This document shows positions 33,166 to 41,748 of a DNA stretch of 64,000 nt, in pieces (the first letter of the stretch is position 1; each line of letters starts with the position of its first letter). The DNA lies in contig NZ_BDCI01000035.1 of NCBI RefSeq assembly GCF_001613425.1, positions 62,001 to 126,000 of the forward strand, in the 5' to 3' direction. The notes under the pieces are model-generated. The model was not told the origin of the DNA, ran no database searches, and saw only the letters and a program-made list of their open reading frames with translations. A program made the position numbers and the translations under genes. The DNA is from Nocardia vulneris (GTDB lineage Bacteria > Actinomycetota > Actinomycetes > Mycobacteriales > Mycobacteriaceae).

Positions 33166-34335
33166 TCAGCGCGGTGCGGCCGAGCTGATCGTCGTGCGGA
33201 CCTGCTGCTGGTAGCGCTGGATGAAGGGCACGATCTGCTGCTCGATCACCGTGTTGTACTCCACCGGACGCTGCATCGGGTTGGCGTGCCCGGTGTTTCG
33301 CGCCTGCACCACCGAGAGGGTGCCGTCGACTCCGCCGGCCTGTTCGATCAGCACCCGGTGCGAGTACTCGACATCGACCACCCGGTCCCGGCTCGCGTCC
33401 CGGGGCCGGATGAAAACGACAGCGGGACGGGCCTTTCCGTCCACCGGCGTGGCCAGAGCGCGCAGATCGTTCGTCGCGCCGCCCGCGACGATCGCGGTGA
33501 ACTGCGACTCGATCAAACCGTTGCTCGCCGCGTTGCGGGAGAAGATCTTCTCCCGCAGCACCTCGTCCAGCACGTCACGCAACTGAGCGAAGCGGATGCC
33601 GGGCGGCGTGCCGCCCCCGCCGTGCGAGACGAAACGGTCCCGCCGCGCATAGGTTTCCACCGCCAGGCGCAGCAGCCTGCTCTCCCGCGCGCCGGGCAGC
33701 CAGCGCATCCAGCGCACCATGTCCTCGCCGCGACCGCGGCTCTCCGGGCGGACCGCGTTCAGGTCTACCGGCGTGCAGTCCAGGATCACCCCCACCAGAC
33801 TGCGATCGCTGTCGAGATGGATGTGCTTGGCCACCTCCAGCGCGATCACCCCGCCCATGCTGTGCCCGACCAGTACGACGTTCTTCAACCCGGACAGCTC
33901 GGCGGCGCGCACGATCAGCTCGGCGATGACCTTGGTGTCGATACCTTCGTTGTCGTAGCGGATCGCCCACACCATGCCCATCCGGCGCAGCGAGGGCAGG
34001 GCCGCGGCGGTCGCGCTGGCGTCCACGTTGCCCAGACCGACCATGTCCACCACCACGGTGTCCCAGTCGCGTGGGTCGGCCGGTGCCGCGACGGGCAGGA
34101 TCGCCGGGTCGGTGCGCGCCAGGCGCGCCGCTTCCGGCTGCACATCGAAGGTCAGATATTGCGCGTAGCAGATGAGTACGGCGACGAGCAGTACGAGCAC
34201 CCGCACCATGGCCGACTTGGTCCGGCGCAACGACTTCCACTCGTGCCACAGGTTCGTTTCCCGTAGCCGGGCTCTGCGTCGCGCGTCGTCCCAGTCCGCG
34301 ACAGTGGACGGGTGCCGATCTTCGAACGGCGACAT
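33166..34335 (-). CDS. Membrane-anchored alpha/beta hydrolase
   Basis: 389 residues from ATG 34335. A basic cytoplasmic N-terminus (about 1-42) is followed by one membrane helix (about 43-63, MVRVLVLLVAVLICYAQYL) and an external alpha/beta hydrolase with GHSMGG as nucleophile elbow, DWDTVVVDMVGLGNVD before it and NTGHANPMQRP with the likely histidine. I recognise no specific substrate group. It is divergent from the cobalamin riboswitch, with only a short promoter region between. Confidence 0.78.
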   Translation of the reverse strand: MSPFEDRHPSTVADWDDARRRARLRETNLWHEWKSLRRTKSAMVRVLVLLVAVLICYAQYLTFDVQPEAARLARTDPAILPVAAPADPRDWDTVVVDMVGLGNVDASATAAALPSLRRMGMVWAIRYDNEGIDTKVIAELIVRAAELSGLKNVVLVGHSMGGVIALEVAKHIHLDSDRSLVGVILDCTPVDLNAVRPESRGRGEDMVRWMRWLPGARESRLLRLAVETYARRDRFVSHGGGGTPPGIRFAQLRDVLDEVLREKIFSRNAASNGLIESQFTAIVAGGATNDLRALATPVDGKARPAVVFIRPRDASRDRVVDVEYSHRVLIEQAGGVDGTLSVVQARNTGHANPMQRPVEYNTVIEQQIVPFIQRYQQQVRTTISSAAPR

Positions 34336-34414
34336 CTTCCCCACTGTAGGTAACGGAACCGGGCCGTCGCCATGTCCCACGCGGCCCCGCGCGAGTGTTA
34401 ACCCGACCGACCGG

Positions 34415-34525
34415 TAGAGTTCCCCCGTCCTACCTGGCAGGTGCGGGAAACCGGTGCGAATCCGGTACGGTCGCGCCACTGTGATCGCCACCACGGCGAG
34501 AGTCAGACCTCCCCTGCCGCGCAAC
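34415..34525 (+). ncRNA. Cobalamin riboswitch
   Basis: Conserved elements in order: gcgggaaaccggtgcgaatc at 34443-34462, gcgccactgtga (B12 box region) at 34473-34484, and gagagtcagac at 34498-34508, followed by cctcccctgccgcgcaac. It lies upstream of the B12 permease gene, whose start at 34563 has a GGAG site. The expected action is lower expression of the importer when adenosylcobalamin is plentiful. Ends are approximate. Confidence 0.92.
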
Positions 34526-34562
34526 TCTGGAGAGGCCGCGACTTGCCTGTGGAGCAACGCCG

Positions 34563-35594
34563 ATGATCCGTGCCCGCACGGCGATCGTGCTGCCCGTACT
34601 CGGGGCGCTACTCGGCTGCGCCATGCTCGTCGCCACCGGTTTCGGGGCGGAGAACCTGCCGGTTTCCGCGGTGGTCGAGGTGCTGCGACACCGGCTCACC
34701 GGGCAGCCGCCCACCGATTTCGGGTTGGACACCATCGTGTGGCAACTGCGCGTGCCGCGCACCGTGCTCGCCGCGATCGTCGGGGCCGGGCTCGCGCTGG
34801 CCGGGACCGCGATGCAGACGCTGGTGCGCAATCCGCTCGCCGACCCGTACCTGCTCGGCGTGTCCTCGGGAGCGGGAGTCGGCGCGGCCGCGGTCATCAC
34901 CTCGGGGCTGTTCGCCGGCGCGGGCGTGTGGGCGCTCTCCGGCGGTGCGCTGGTCGGCGCGTTCATCGCAGCGGCGCTGGTGTTCCTGATCGCCGTGGCG
35001 CAGGGCGGGCTCACGCCGCTGCGCCTGGTGCTCACCGGCACCGTCCTCGGCTCCGCCTTCGCCGCGCTGAGCAGCTACCTGATCTTCCGGCGGCCCGATC
35101 CGGCCGCCGCCCAATCCGTGCTGTTCTGGTTGCTCGGCAGTCTCGCCGGAGCCGACTGGACGCGAATCGCGCTGCCGCTCAGTGTGGTCGCCCTGGCGGG
35201 CGTCGTGCTGCTGGCCACCGGCGGCTGGCTGGACGCGCTGACCGTCGGCGCCGATACCGCCGCGTCACTGGGTGTTCCGGTGAAGGAACTTCGCATCGGA
35301 TTGTTCGTGTTGCTCGCGGTGCTCGTCGGCGTGCTCGTCGCGGTCTCCGGCGGCATCGGCTTCGTCGGCCTGGTCGTGCCGCACGCCACCCGCCTGCTGG
35401 TCGGTCCGCGCCACCGCAGCCTGCTGCCCGCGTGCGCCCTCTGCGGCGCCCTGTTCCTCGTTGTCGCCGACGCTTTCACCCGCATCGTCGTGCGCCCCAC
35501 CGAGATCCCCGTCGGCGTCCTCACCGGACTGATCGGCGCCCCCGCCTTCCTCATCCTCATGGGCCGCCGCCGCTACCGCTTCGGTGAATCATGA
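34563..35594 (+). CDS. btuC: Vitamin B12 ABC transporter permease (FecCD family)
   Basis: 343 residues with about ten membrane helices. Family blocks are LRVPRTVLAAIVGAGLALAG, MQTLVRNPLADPYLLGVSSG and FVGLVVPHATRLLVGPRHRS. It follows a cobalamin riboswitch, so B12 or another corrinoid is the likely cargo rather than iron-siderophore. Its stop overlaps an ATG (ATGA at 35591-35594) that begins the repeated module preceding the ATPase gene. Confidence 0.9.
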   Translation: MIRARTAIVLPVLGALLGCAMLVATGFGAENLPVSAVVEVLRHRLTGQPPTDFGLDTIVWQLRVPRTVLAAIVGAGLALAGTAMQTLVRNPLADPYLLGVSSGAGVGAAAVITSGLFAGAGVWALSGGALVGAFIAAALVFLIAVAQGGLTPLRLVLTGTVLGSAFAALSSYLIFRRPDPAAAQSVLFWLLGSLAGADWTRIALPLSVVALAGVVLLATGGWLDALTVGADTAASLGVPVKELRIGLFVLLAVLVGVLVAVSGGIGFVGLVVPHATRLLVGPRHRSLLPACALCGALFLVVADAFTRIVVRPTEIPVGVLTGLIGAPAFLILMGRRRYRFGES

Positions 35595-35936
35595 ACCGGC
35601 GCAACAGCCCCGCCGAAGGGGATTCGCTTCGGCCCGCCGGTGCCGCCGAACTGCCGAACACCGCGCACTCGCCCGCGCCGCGCCACGACGGTGCCGGGCC
35701 GGCGCTGGGCGATCTGATCCGCCGCGAACGACAGCGGGATATGAACCGGCGCAACGGATTCACCGGTACGGGTTGGTCTCCGCGCCGCGGCGCCCGCATC
35801 ACGAGGGTCATGCGAGCGACCACGGCCGACGCGGAGCGCACGAGCCGAGCGGAGCTGTCGGTCCACTGCGACGGTGCGGCCGATCTGCTGCGCTGCGGTG
35901 GCCTCGGCGCGAACGGCCGCAGGATATGAACCGGCG
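35591..35936. repeat. Three-fold repeated ATGAACCGGCG module
   Basis: ATGAACCGGCG occurs at 35591, 35741 and 35926, 150 and 185 bases apart. The second and third copies are also preceded by similar bases (cgcgaacg, six variable bases, then ggat). Between the first and third copies runs a 112-codon frame that overlaps the btuC stop (ATGA) and the btuD start (ATGA). Its peptide, with MNRRN twice, is of no known type. I read it as expansion of the btuC/btuD junction rather than a proven gene. Confidence 0.6.
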
Positions 35937-36792
35937 TAGCAGAGCGGCCGACTCGGTCCGTCGCGACGATATCGGCGCGCACACAGGCGGCTTCGCGCAA
36001 CGAGCCGAGCGCGAACAAGGCGGCGTCCTGGTGGCCGAAGGCTTGGCTTGTGCGGCGGGGCGGCGGACGGTGGTGTCCGACGTGAGCTTCACGGTGCGGG
36101 CCGGGGAGACGATCGGGATCGTCGGGCCGAACGGGACCGGGAAGACGACCCTGCTGCAAGTGCTCGCGGGAGTACGCAAGCCCGTGCGTGGACGGGTGCT
36201 CGTGGACGGCCTGGCGCTGCACGAGTTGTCGGCCCGGCGGCGCGCGCGGACCGTGGCGTCGGTGGCGCAGGACGAGCGGCCGCCCGCCGACCTGCGCGCC
36301 GGTGAGGTGGTCGCGCTCGGCCGCACCCCGTATCTGCCGCCGTGGGGCGCCGGATCACCGCGCGAACAGCAGGCGATCGAACAGGCTTTGGCCACCGTCG
36401 ATCTGGCCGGGTTCGCCGACCGTCCGGTGCATCACCTCTCCGGCGGCGAACGCCAGCGGGTGCTACTGGCGCGGGCACTGGTGCAGGACACCCCGGTGCT
36501 GCTGCTGGACGAACCCACCAACCACCTCGACATCACCCACCGGCTGGAGCTCTTGGCGCTGGCTCGCACCCTGCACCGCACCGTCGTCATGGCGCTGCAC
36601 GACCTCACGCTGGCCGATCGCTACTGCGACCGGATCCTGGTGCTGCACAACGGCACCGCGCATCCGCTCGCGCCACCGGCGACCGCGCTGGCCCCCGACA
36701 TCGTCGAGGCCGTCTTCGCGGTGCAAGCCCTGCGGGTGCCGCACCCGACGACCGGTCACCCGCACCTGCTCATCACCCCGCGCCTGCCATGA
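35926..36792 (+). CDS. btuD: Vitamin B12 ABC transporter ATPase
   Basis: 288 residues from ATG 35926. Walker A is IGIVGPNGTGKTTLLQVL, the signature LSGGERQRVLLARALVQDTP, Walker B VLLLDEPTNHLDITH, and the switch His is in VVMALHDLTLADRYCDRILV. The first 35 residues (MNRRSRAADSVRR...) are not part of the ATPase fold and derive from the repeat module; GTG 36031 would remove them and is a real alternative. It pairs with btuC and btuF. Confidence 0.88.
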   Translation: MNRRSRAADSVRRDDIGAHTGGFAQRAEREQGGVLVAEGLACAAGRRTVVSDVSFTVRAGETIGIVGPNGTGKTTLLQVLAGVRKPVRGRVLVDGLALHELSARRRARTVASVAQDERPPADLRAGEVVALGRTPYLPPWGAGSPREQQAIEQALATVDLAGFADRPVHHLSGGERQRVLLARALVQDTPVLLLDEPTNHLDITHRLELLALARTLHRTVVMALHDLTLADRYCDRILVLHNGTAHPLAPPATALAPDIVEAVFAVQALRVPHPTTGHPHLLITPRLP

Positions 36793-36928
36793 GTGGAGTA
36801 CGCGGCTCCGATCGGTGGTCGAGCAGTGCGGAGACGGCCTATCCAGCCCGCCTGCAACGCATCAGGTCTGATCGCGCGAGATCAGGCGGTTCGGCAGTGC
36901 TTTCGAAATATCGACGAGAGGTAGAGGG

Positions 36929-37954
36929 ATGAGACACGGGTTGCGGGTGCTGATGGCGGTGGCCTTGGCCGCGGCGGTAGCCGGATGTAGTGCCGAGAAA
37001 TCGGCGGGTGGGGATCTGACCGTGCGGAATTGCGATGTGGACGTGCGCTTTCCGACGCCGGCCCAGCGGTTGTTCGTCAACGACGGCAACCTGATCTCGA
37101 TGGTGCTGGCGCTGGGCGCGCAAGACCAGACCGTCGCGGTGTCGAGTGTGCAGCGCGATGCCGATACGCTGCGCAGGCACTACGGCCCTGTTGTCGATCA
37201 GCTGAAATCCGTTGCGCCGGAGTATCCGTCCCGGGAAACGGTGCTGGCGCAGGGCCCCGACGTGATGGTGGCCGGCTGGAGCTACGGGTACGACGAGGCG
37301 AAGAACCTCACCCCGGATTCGTTGCAGAAGGCCGGTATCGCGGCCTACACGCTCACCGAGAGCTGCCGCCAGCGCAACGGCGAGAAGCCGCGCGGCATCG
37401 TCGAGCCGTGGACGGCGCTGCGCACCGATCTCACCAACCTCGGTGCGATCACCGGACGCACCGAGCGCGCCGCCGAGGTCACCGCGGACTTGGACCAGCG
37501 CCTCGCCGCGTTGCATGCCGCGCCGCAGGCGGAACGCAAACCGACCATCTTCCTGTTCGACAGCGCCACCGACTCGCTCATGTCGAGCGGCAGTTTCGGT
37601 GCGCCCCAAGCGATCCTGGACGCCGCGGGCGGACGCAACGCGCTCAGCGACGTGCCCGACACCTGGACGCGGGTGTCCTGGGAACGGCTCGCCGCCGCCG
37701 ACCCCGACGCCATCATGTTCGTCGACTATCCGCCGCAGACCTTCGCGCAGAAACTGGACGCGTTGCGCAGCAAGCCCGGGATCAATCAGCTCCGCGCCGT
37801 CACCGAGGGCCGCTTCCTCAACCTCCCCTACGCCATGTGGACCAGCGGGCCGCTCAACATCGACGCCGCCGAACAGATCCGCAAACAACTCGAACGCTGG
37901 AACCTCGTCCCCGCCTCCACCATCGAACCCCGCGCCGACGACGCCCTCCGCTGA
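36929..37954 (+). CDS. btuF: Vitamin B12 ABC transporter binding lipoprotein
   Basis: 341 residues with lipobox VAGC (MAVALAAAVAGC, Cys20). The mature part is a two-lobed BtuF/FhuD-type protein linked by a long helix: LISMVLALGAQDQTVAVSSV, ETVLAQGPDVMVAGWSYGYD, the helix about 155-190, then FLFDSATDSLMSSGSFGAPQ and FVDYPPQTFAQKL. The start ATG 36929 has a GAGGTAGAGGG site. A 136-base gap to btuD contains a small ctgatc/gatcag stem and no gene. Confidence 0.85.
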   Translation: MRHGLRVLMAVALAAAVAGCSAEKSAGGDLTVRNCDVDVRFPTPAQRLFVNDGNLISMVLALGAQDQTVAVSSVQRDADTLRRHYGPVVDQLKSVAPEYPSRETVLAQGPDVMVAGWSYGYDEAKNLTPDSLQKAGIAAYTLTESCRQRNGEKPRGIVEPWTALRTDLTNLGAITGRTERAAEVTADLDQRLAALHAAPQAERKPTIFLFDSATDSLMSSGSFGAPQAILDAAGGRNALSDVPDTWTRVSWERLAAADPDAIMFVDYPPQTFAQKLDALRSKPGINQLRAVTEGRFLNLPYAMWTSGPLNIDAAEQIRKQLERWNLVPASTIEPRADDALR

Positions 37955-37985
37955 GCACCTTGCTCCCGCACCCCTGCCGAGTCAT

Positions 37986-38055
37986 CGCACCCGTTCTGGG
38001 TCTTCGCACCCGCTGTGGCACGGCACAGCGGGTGCGTGAGCGCAGAAGGGGTGCG
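37986..38055. terminator. Nested palindrome, family B repeat and likely bidirectional terminator
   Basis: The inner stem is cgcacccgctgtg (38005-38017) with cacagcgggtgcg (38024-38036) around six bases. The outer arms cgcacccgttctg (37986-37998) and cagaaggggtgcg (38043-38055) have one mismatch. It lies between the convergent btuF and bioD genes. The same nested design occurs at 38793-38864, 62790-62830 and 63077-63108. Confidence 0.65.
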
Positions 38056-38060
38056 CGAGT

Positions 38061-38741
38061 TCAGGCGAACGGCGACCAGGCCGGGTCGAACCAGGATGGG
38101 GCCGCGCTGGTGAAGCTCACGCGCGGCCAGGAGCCTGCGCCCGCGGGGATCGAGCCGACCAGGCCCACACCGGTGAGCCGCGGCAGGTCGACCCGGTTGC
38201 ACTGCATGGCGAGGTCGGGTTCGGTGGGCCAGGAGCCGACCACGACGCCCGCGCAGCGCACGCCCGCGGCTTGCAGTGCGCGGGTGGTCAATTCGGTGTG
38301 GTTGAGGGTGCCGAGCCCGGCCGCGGACACCACCAGTACCGGGGCGGCGAGCTTTTCGGCCAGGTCGAGCAGGGTGAAATCACCGAGCCGCACCAGCAGC
38401 CCACCCGCACCCTCCACCAGCACCAGGTCCGCGTCACCGAGTTCGGCTATGCCCGCGACGGTTTCGGCCAGCGTCAGCTCCGGCAGTCCGGCCCGCCGGG
38501 CCGCGGTATCCGGCGCCAGCGGATCGGGGTATCGCGCGAACTCCACAGTCCGCGTGACCCCGGTGAGCCGCTCGACCGCAGCGAGATCGCCGGGTTCGCC
38601 CGGCGCCACCCCGGTCTGCCCCGGCTTACACACCGCCACCGACTTTGCTTGTGCCAGCGCCACCGCCGCAACCGCCGCCGTCGCCACCGTCTTACCCACA
38701 TCCGTAGACGTCCCGGTGATCAACAAAACACCCACACCCAC
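38061..38741 (-). CDS. bioD: ATP-dependent dethiobiotin synthetase
   Basis: 226 residues. It closes the ureido ring of dethiobiotin using CO2 and ATP. Motifs: ITGTSTDVGKTVATAAVAA (P-loop at about 8-17), CKPGQTGVAPGEPGDLAAVE, the substrate loop with LVEGAGGLLVRL, and NHTELTTRAL. The start is GTG 38741 or GTG two codons later. It is separated from bioF by 357 bases of repeats, so it may have its own promoter; no BioQ box is visible there. Confidence 0.94.
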   Translation of the reverse strand: MGVGVLLITGTSTDVGKTVATAAVAAVALAQAKSVAVCKPGQTGVAPGEPGDLAAVERLTGVTRTVEFARYPDPLAPDTAARRAGLPELTLAETVAGIAELGDADLVLVEGAGGLLVRLGDFTLLDLAEKLAAPVLVVSAAGLGTLNHTELTTRALQAAGVRCAGVVVGSWPTEPDLAMQCNRVDLPRLTGVGLVGSIPAGAGSWPRVSFTSAAPSWFDPAWSPFA

Positions 38742-38792
38742 ACCTCACTCTCGAATAGACGATCCTGCTCCCCCCACGCCCTCCCCGACTCC

Positions 38793-38864
38793 CCGCACCC
38801 CTTCCGTGTTCGCGCACCCGTTCCCACATGCCAAAGCGAGTGCGGCAACACAGAAGGGGTGCGG
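38793..38864. repeat. Family B nested palindrome between bioF and bioD
   Basis: The outer arms ccgcaccccttccgtgtt (38793-38810) and 38847-38864 pair with one mismatch over 18 bases; the inner stem is cgcacccg/cgagtgcg. A second, more degenerate set of cgcactc and gaaggggtgcggg lies at about 38981-39053. Together they fill most of 38742-39098, where I see no gene. Confidence 0.65.
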
Positions 38865-39098
38865 AAAATGCACCACACCCGGCACACCTCCGGTACACGA
38901 GCGAGCTCGCCCGCAACCCGTTCCGCCCCAAGCTTGCTCGCGCCCCGCATGCTGTCCGCCCCGAGGACTCGCCGCCGCTCGCGCACTCCTTCTGTTCTCC
39001 CGCACTCGCTTTCGTGGGGCAGAGGGGGTGCAGGAAGACGGAAGGGGTGCGGGAATTGTGCCTGCCGCACGCCAGGGGCTTTCGGGCACTGCCCGGGT

Positions 39099-40253
39099 TC
39101 AGGTGTGCACCATTTCCGGGGCGCGGGCTTCGGTGAGGACCGGGCCGAGAATTGTTGCGATGGTGGTGATCTCGGCGGGGGTGAGGTTGGCGCGGGCGGT
39201 GAGGCGGAGGCGGGAGGTGCCCTCCGGGACCGAGGGCGGGCGGAAGCAGCCGACGTCGAGGCCGCGGGCTCGGCATTGCTGGGCCGCGTCGAAGGCGACT
39301 TGTGCCTTGCCGAGTACCACTGACACGACCGCCGATTCGGGGGTGGGCACCCCCGCGATGCGGGCGATGTCCGCGGCGCGGTCGAGCACGCGGGCCGCCA
39401 GGTCCGGGTCGCGGCGCAGCACGCGGAGGGCGGCGTGGGCCGCGCCGACGGCGGCGGGGGCGAGCCCGGTGTCGAAGATGAAGGTGCGGGCCGCGTCGAC
39501 GAGATGGGCGCGGACCCGTTCCGCGGCGAGGACGACACCGCCTTGCGCGGCAAGGGCTTTCGACAGGGTCGCGGTGATCACCAGATCCGGCTGACCGGCC
39601 AGCCCCAGTTCGTGCACCAGACCGCGCCCACCGGCGCCGCGCACCCCGAGCCCGTGCGCCTCGTCCACGACCAGCACCGCACCACGCGCCCGGGTGACCC
39701 GGTGCAACTCGACCAGCGGCGCGAGGTCACCGTCGGCGCTGAACACCGAGTCGGTGAGCACCAGCGCCCGCTCCTCGGTGCGCTCGGCCAGCAGCCGGTC
39801 GACGGCTTCGACATCGCGGTGTTCGGCGACCGCCACTCGTGCCCGCGACAACCGGCACGCGTCCACCAGGGAAGCGTGGCTGCCCGCGTCCGAAACCACG
39901 AGGGCCCCACGGCCTGCCAGCGCGGTGACCACACCGAGGTTGGCGGCGTACCCGGAGGCGAACACGAGTCCCGCTTCGGCGCCGACGAATTCGGCCAAGT
40001 CGGCTTCCAGTTCCGCGTGCGCGGCGGTGGTACCGGTGACGAGCCGGGAGCCGGTGGCCCCGGCACCCCAGCGCCGCACCGCATCGATCGCCCCCTCGAT
40101 CACCTCGGGATGGCGCACCAACCCCAGGTAGTCGTTCGAGGCGAGGTCGATCGACGGCGTCTGCGCCGCCCGCGGCCGCAACTCCCGGCGCAACCCCGCG
40201 GCCACCCGGGCCGCAGCACGCTCGTCCAACCAGCTCAACGGATCGATAGTCAC
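39099..40253 (-). CDS. bioF: 8-amino-7-oxononanoate synthase
   Basis: 384-residue PLP enzyme that joins pimeloyl thioester and alanine, the first step of the ring-forming part of biotin synthesis. Motifs: SIDLASNDYLGLVRHPEVIE, GSRLVTGTTAAHAELEADLA, VFASGYAANLGV, SDAGSHASLVDACRLSRARV, LVVDEAHGLGVRGAGGRG and the PLP lysine in ITATLSKALAAQGG. The start is GTG 40253, 14 bases after a BioQ box. It lies 39 bases downstream of bioA on the same strand. Confidence 0.95.
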   Translation of the reverse strand: MTIDPLSWLDERAAARVAAGLRRELRPRAAQTPSIDLASNDYLGLVRHPEVIEGAIDAVRRWGAGATGSRLVTGTTAAHAELEADLAEFVGAEAGLVFASGYAANLGVVTALAGRGALVVSDAGSHASLVDACRLSRARVAVAEHRDVEAVDRLLAERTEERALVLTDSVFSADGDLAPLVELHRVTRARGAVLVVDEAHGLGVRGAGGRGLVHELGLAGQPDLVITATLSKALAAQGGVVLAAERVRAHLVDAARTFIFDTGLAPAAVGAAHAALRVLRRDPDLAARVLDRAADIARIAGVPTPESAVVSVVLGKAQVAFDAAQQCRARGLDVGCFRPPSVPEGTSRLRLTARANLTPAEITTIATILGPVLTEARAPEMVHT

Positions 40254-40266
40254 AGCTCCGCAGCAT

Positions 40267-40285
40267 ACTTGAACACCGTTCAAGT
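40267..40285. promoter_or_regulatory. BioQ box upstream of bioF
   Basis: ACTTGAAC-ACC-GTTCAAGT is a perfect 8+8 palindrome, the longest of the three BioQ boxes here. It fills half of the 39-base bioA-bioF gap, so bioF seems to have its own regulated promoter. Confidence 0.85.
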
Positions 40286-40292
40286 AGCACCT

Positions 40293-41570
40293 TCAGCTTC
40301 CCTGCGCCTCGACCGCGGCCCGCATTCCCGCGGTGATCGTCGCGACCTCTTCGGTCGTGCTGACGAACGGCGGCATCGTGTAGATCAGGTTGCGGAAGGG
40401 CCGCAGCCAGGCGCCGGCCGCGACCGCGGCGTCGGTCGCGGTGCGCATGTCCACGGGACGGTCGAGTTCGATCACGCCGATCGCACCGAGCACGCGCACG
40501 TCCACGACACCGGGCAGTGCGCGTACCGGGGCGAGACCGGTTTCGAGTTCGGCCGCGATCCGCGCCACCTCCCCGCGCCAGTCCCGCGCGCGCAGTAGTT
40601 CGATCGAGGCGACCGCGACGGCGCACGCCAGCGGATTACCCATGAAGGTGGGGCCGTGCATCAGTCCGCCGTGCCCGGCACTGATCGTCTCGGCGATCTG
40701 CGAGGTGCACAGCGCGGCGGCGAGCGTGAGGTACCCACCGGTCAGCGATTTGCCGACGCACAGCACATCCGGGCGCACGCCGACCTGATCGGCCGCGAAA
40801 AGCGTTCCGGTACGGCCGAATCCGGTCGCGATCTCGTCGAAGACGAGCAGCACCCCGTGTTCGTCGCACAGCCTGCGCAGCTCGGTCAGATAGCGCGGAT
40901 GATGCCAGCGCATACCGCCCGCGCCCTGCACGATCGGTTCCACGATGACCGCGGCGAGTTCGTCGGCGTGCTCGCTGATCATCCGCGCCAACTCCGCCAC
41001 GTAGCCGGGTTCGTAGTCGCGGGGCGGCAGCGGCGCGAAGAGCTGATCGACCAGCACGTCGGTCCACAGCGCGTGCATGCCGCCCGCCGGGTCGCACACG
41101 CTCATCGGGGTGAAGGTGTCCCCGTGGTACCCGCCGCGCCAGGTCAGCAGCCGCCGCTTCGCGGGCATATCTTGACTGCGCCAATATTGCAGGCACATCT
41201 TGACCGCGACCTCGACCGACACCGAGCCGGAATCGCAGAGGAACACCTTGTCCAGTCCGGCGGGGGTGATCTCGACGAGCAGTTCGGCCAGGCGCGCGGC
41301 CGGTTCGTGGGTGAGCCCGCCGAACATGACGTGACTCATCCGCTGCGACTGGGCGACGAGCGCGGCGTCGAGCACGGGGTGCCGGTAGCCGTGGATGACG
41401 GCCCACCACGAACTCATCCCGTCGACCAGTACCCGGCCGTCGGCCAGCGTCAGCCGGGCGCCGGCCGCTTCGGCCACCACCAGCGGTTCGGTGGTGGCCG
41501 GAAATCCGCCGTAGGGGTGCCAGACATGTTTGGCGTCGATGGCGGTGATCTCGTCAGGTGTCAGTGCCAC
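40293..41570 (-). CDS. bioA: Adenosylmethionine-8-amino-7-oxononanoate aminotransferase
   Basis: 425-residue class III aminotransferase that uses SAM as amino donor to make 7,8-diaminopelargonate. From GTG 41570 the N-terminus reads MALTPDEITAIDAKHVWHPY. Motifs: WWAVIHGYRHPVLDAALVAQ, HVMFGGLTHEPAARLAELLV, LLTWRGGYHGDTFTPMSVCD, LLVFDEIATGFGRTGTLFAA, the PLP lysine in LCVGKSLTGGYLTLAAALC and GPTFMGNPLACAVAVASI. A BioQ box lies about 42 bases upstream. Confidence 0.95.
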   Translation of the reverse strand: MALTPDEITAIDAKHVWHPYGGFPATTEPLVVAEAAGARLTLADGRVLVDGMSSWWAVIHGYRHPVLDAALVAQSQRMSHVMFGGLTHEPAARLAELLVEITPAGLDKVFLCDSGSVSVEVAVKMCLQYWRSQDMPAKRRLLTWRGGYHGDTFTPMSVCDPAGGMHALWTDVLVDQLFAPLPPRDYEPGYVAELARMISEHADELAAVIVEPIVQGAGGMRWHHPRYLTELRRLCDEHGVLLVFDEIATGFGRTGTLFAADQVGVRPDVLCVGKSLTGGYLTLAAALCTSQIAETISAGHGGLMHGPTFMGNPLACAVAVASIELLRARDWRGEVARIAAELETGLAPVRALPGVVDVRVLGAIGVIELDRPVDMRTATDAAVAAGAWLRPFRNLIYTMPPFVSTTEEVATITAGMRAAVEAQGS

Positions 41571-41611
41571 AGGAATCCTCGCGGTCGCGACTGCCCGGCC
41601 GCACGCACGGG

Positions 41612-41628
41612 CTTGAACAGCGTTCAAG
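41612..41628. promoter_or_regulatory. BioQ box upstream of bioA
   Basis: CTTGAAC-AGC-GTTCAAG is a perfect 7+7 palindrome with the same 3-base centre as the bioB and bioF boxes. Confidence 0.84.
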
Positions 41629-41699
41629 TTACCACCCGAGCTGCGCCGGAATGGCGACGGCGGCATTTTCCGACGCCACCAGCCCGCGCGGCGTATTCT

Positions 41700-41712
41700 T
41701 TGACTCAGTCAA
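41700..41712. promoter_or_regulatory. Candidate MarR operator
   Basis: TTGACTCAGTCAA is a perfect 13-base palindrome, 36 bases upstream of the MarR-GNAT start, with a further TTGACGTCA-like site at 41722. Autoregulation is inferred from position. Confidence 0.5.
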
Positions 41713-41748
41713 CGATCTACTTTGACGTCACCGAGGAACGGAGCCGTC

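Noticed and set aside
37030..39594. 854-codon plus-strand frame across btuF, bioD and bioF
   Set aside because: It spans three real genes on both strands and their repeats; an open-frame artefact of high G+C.
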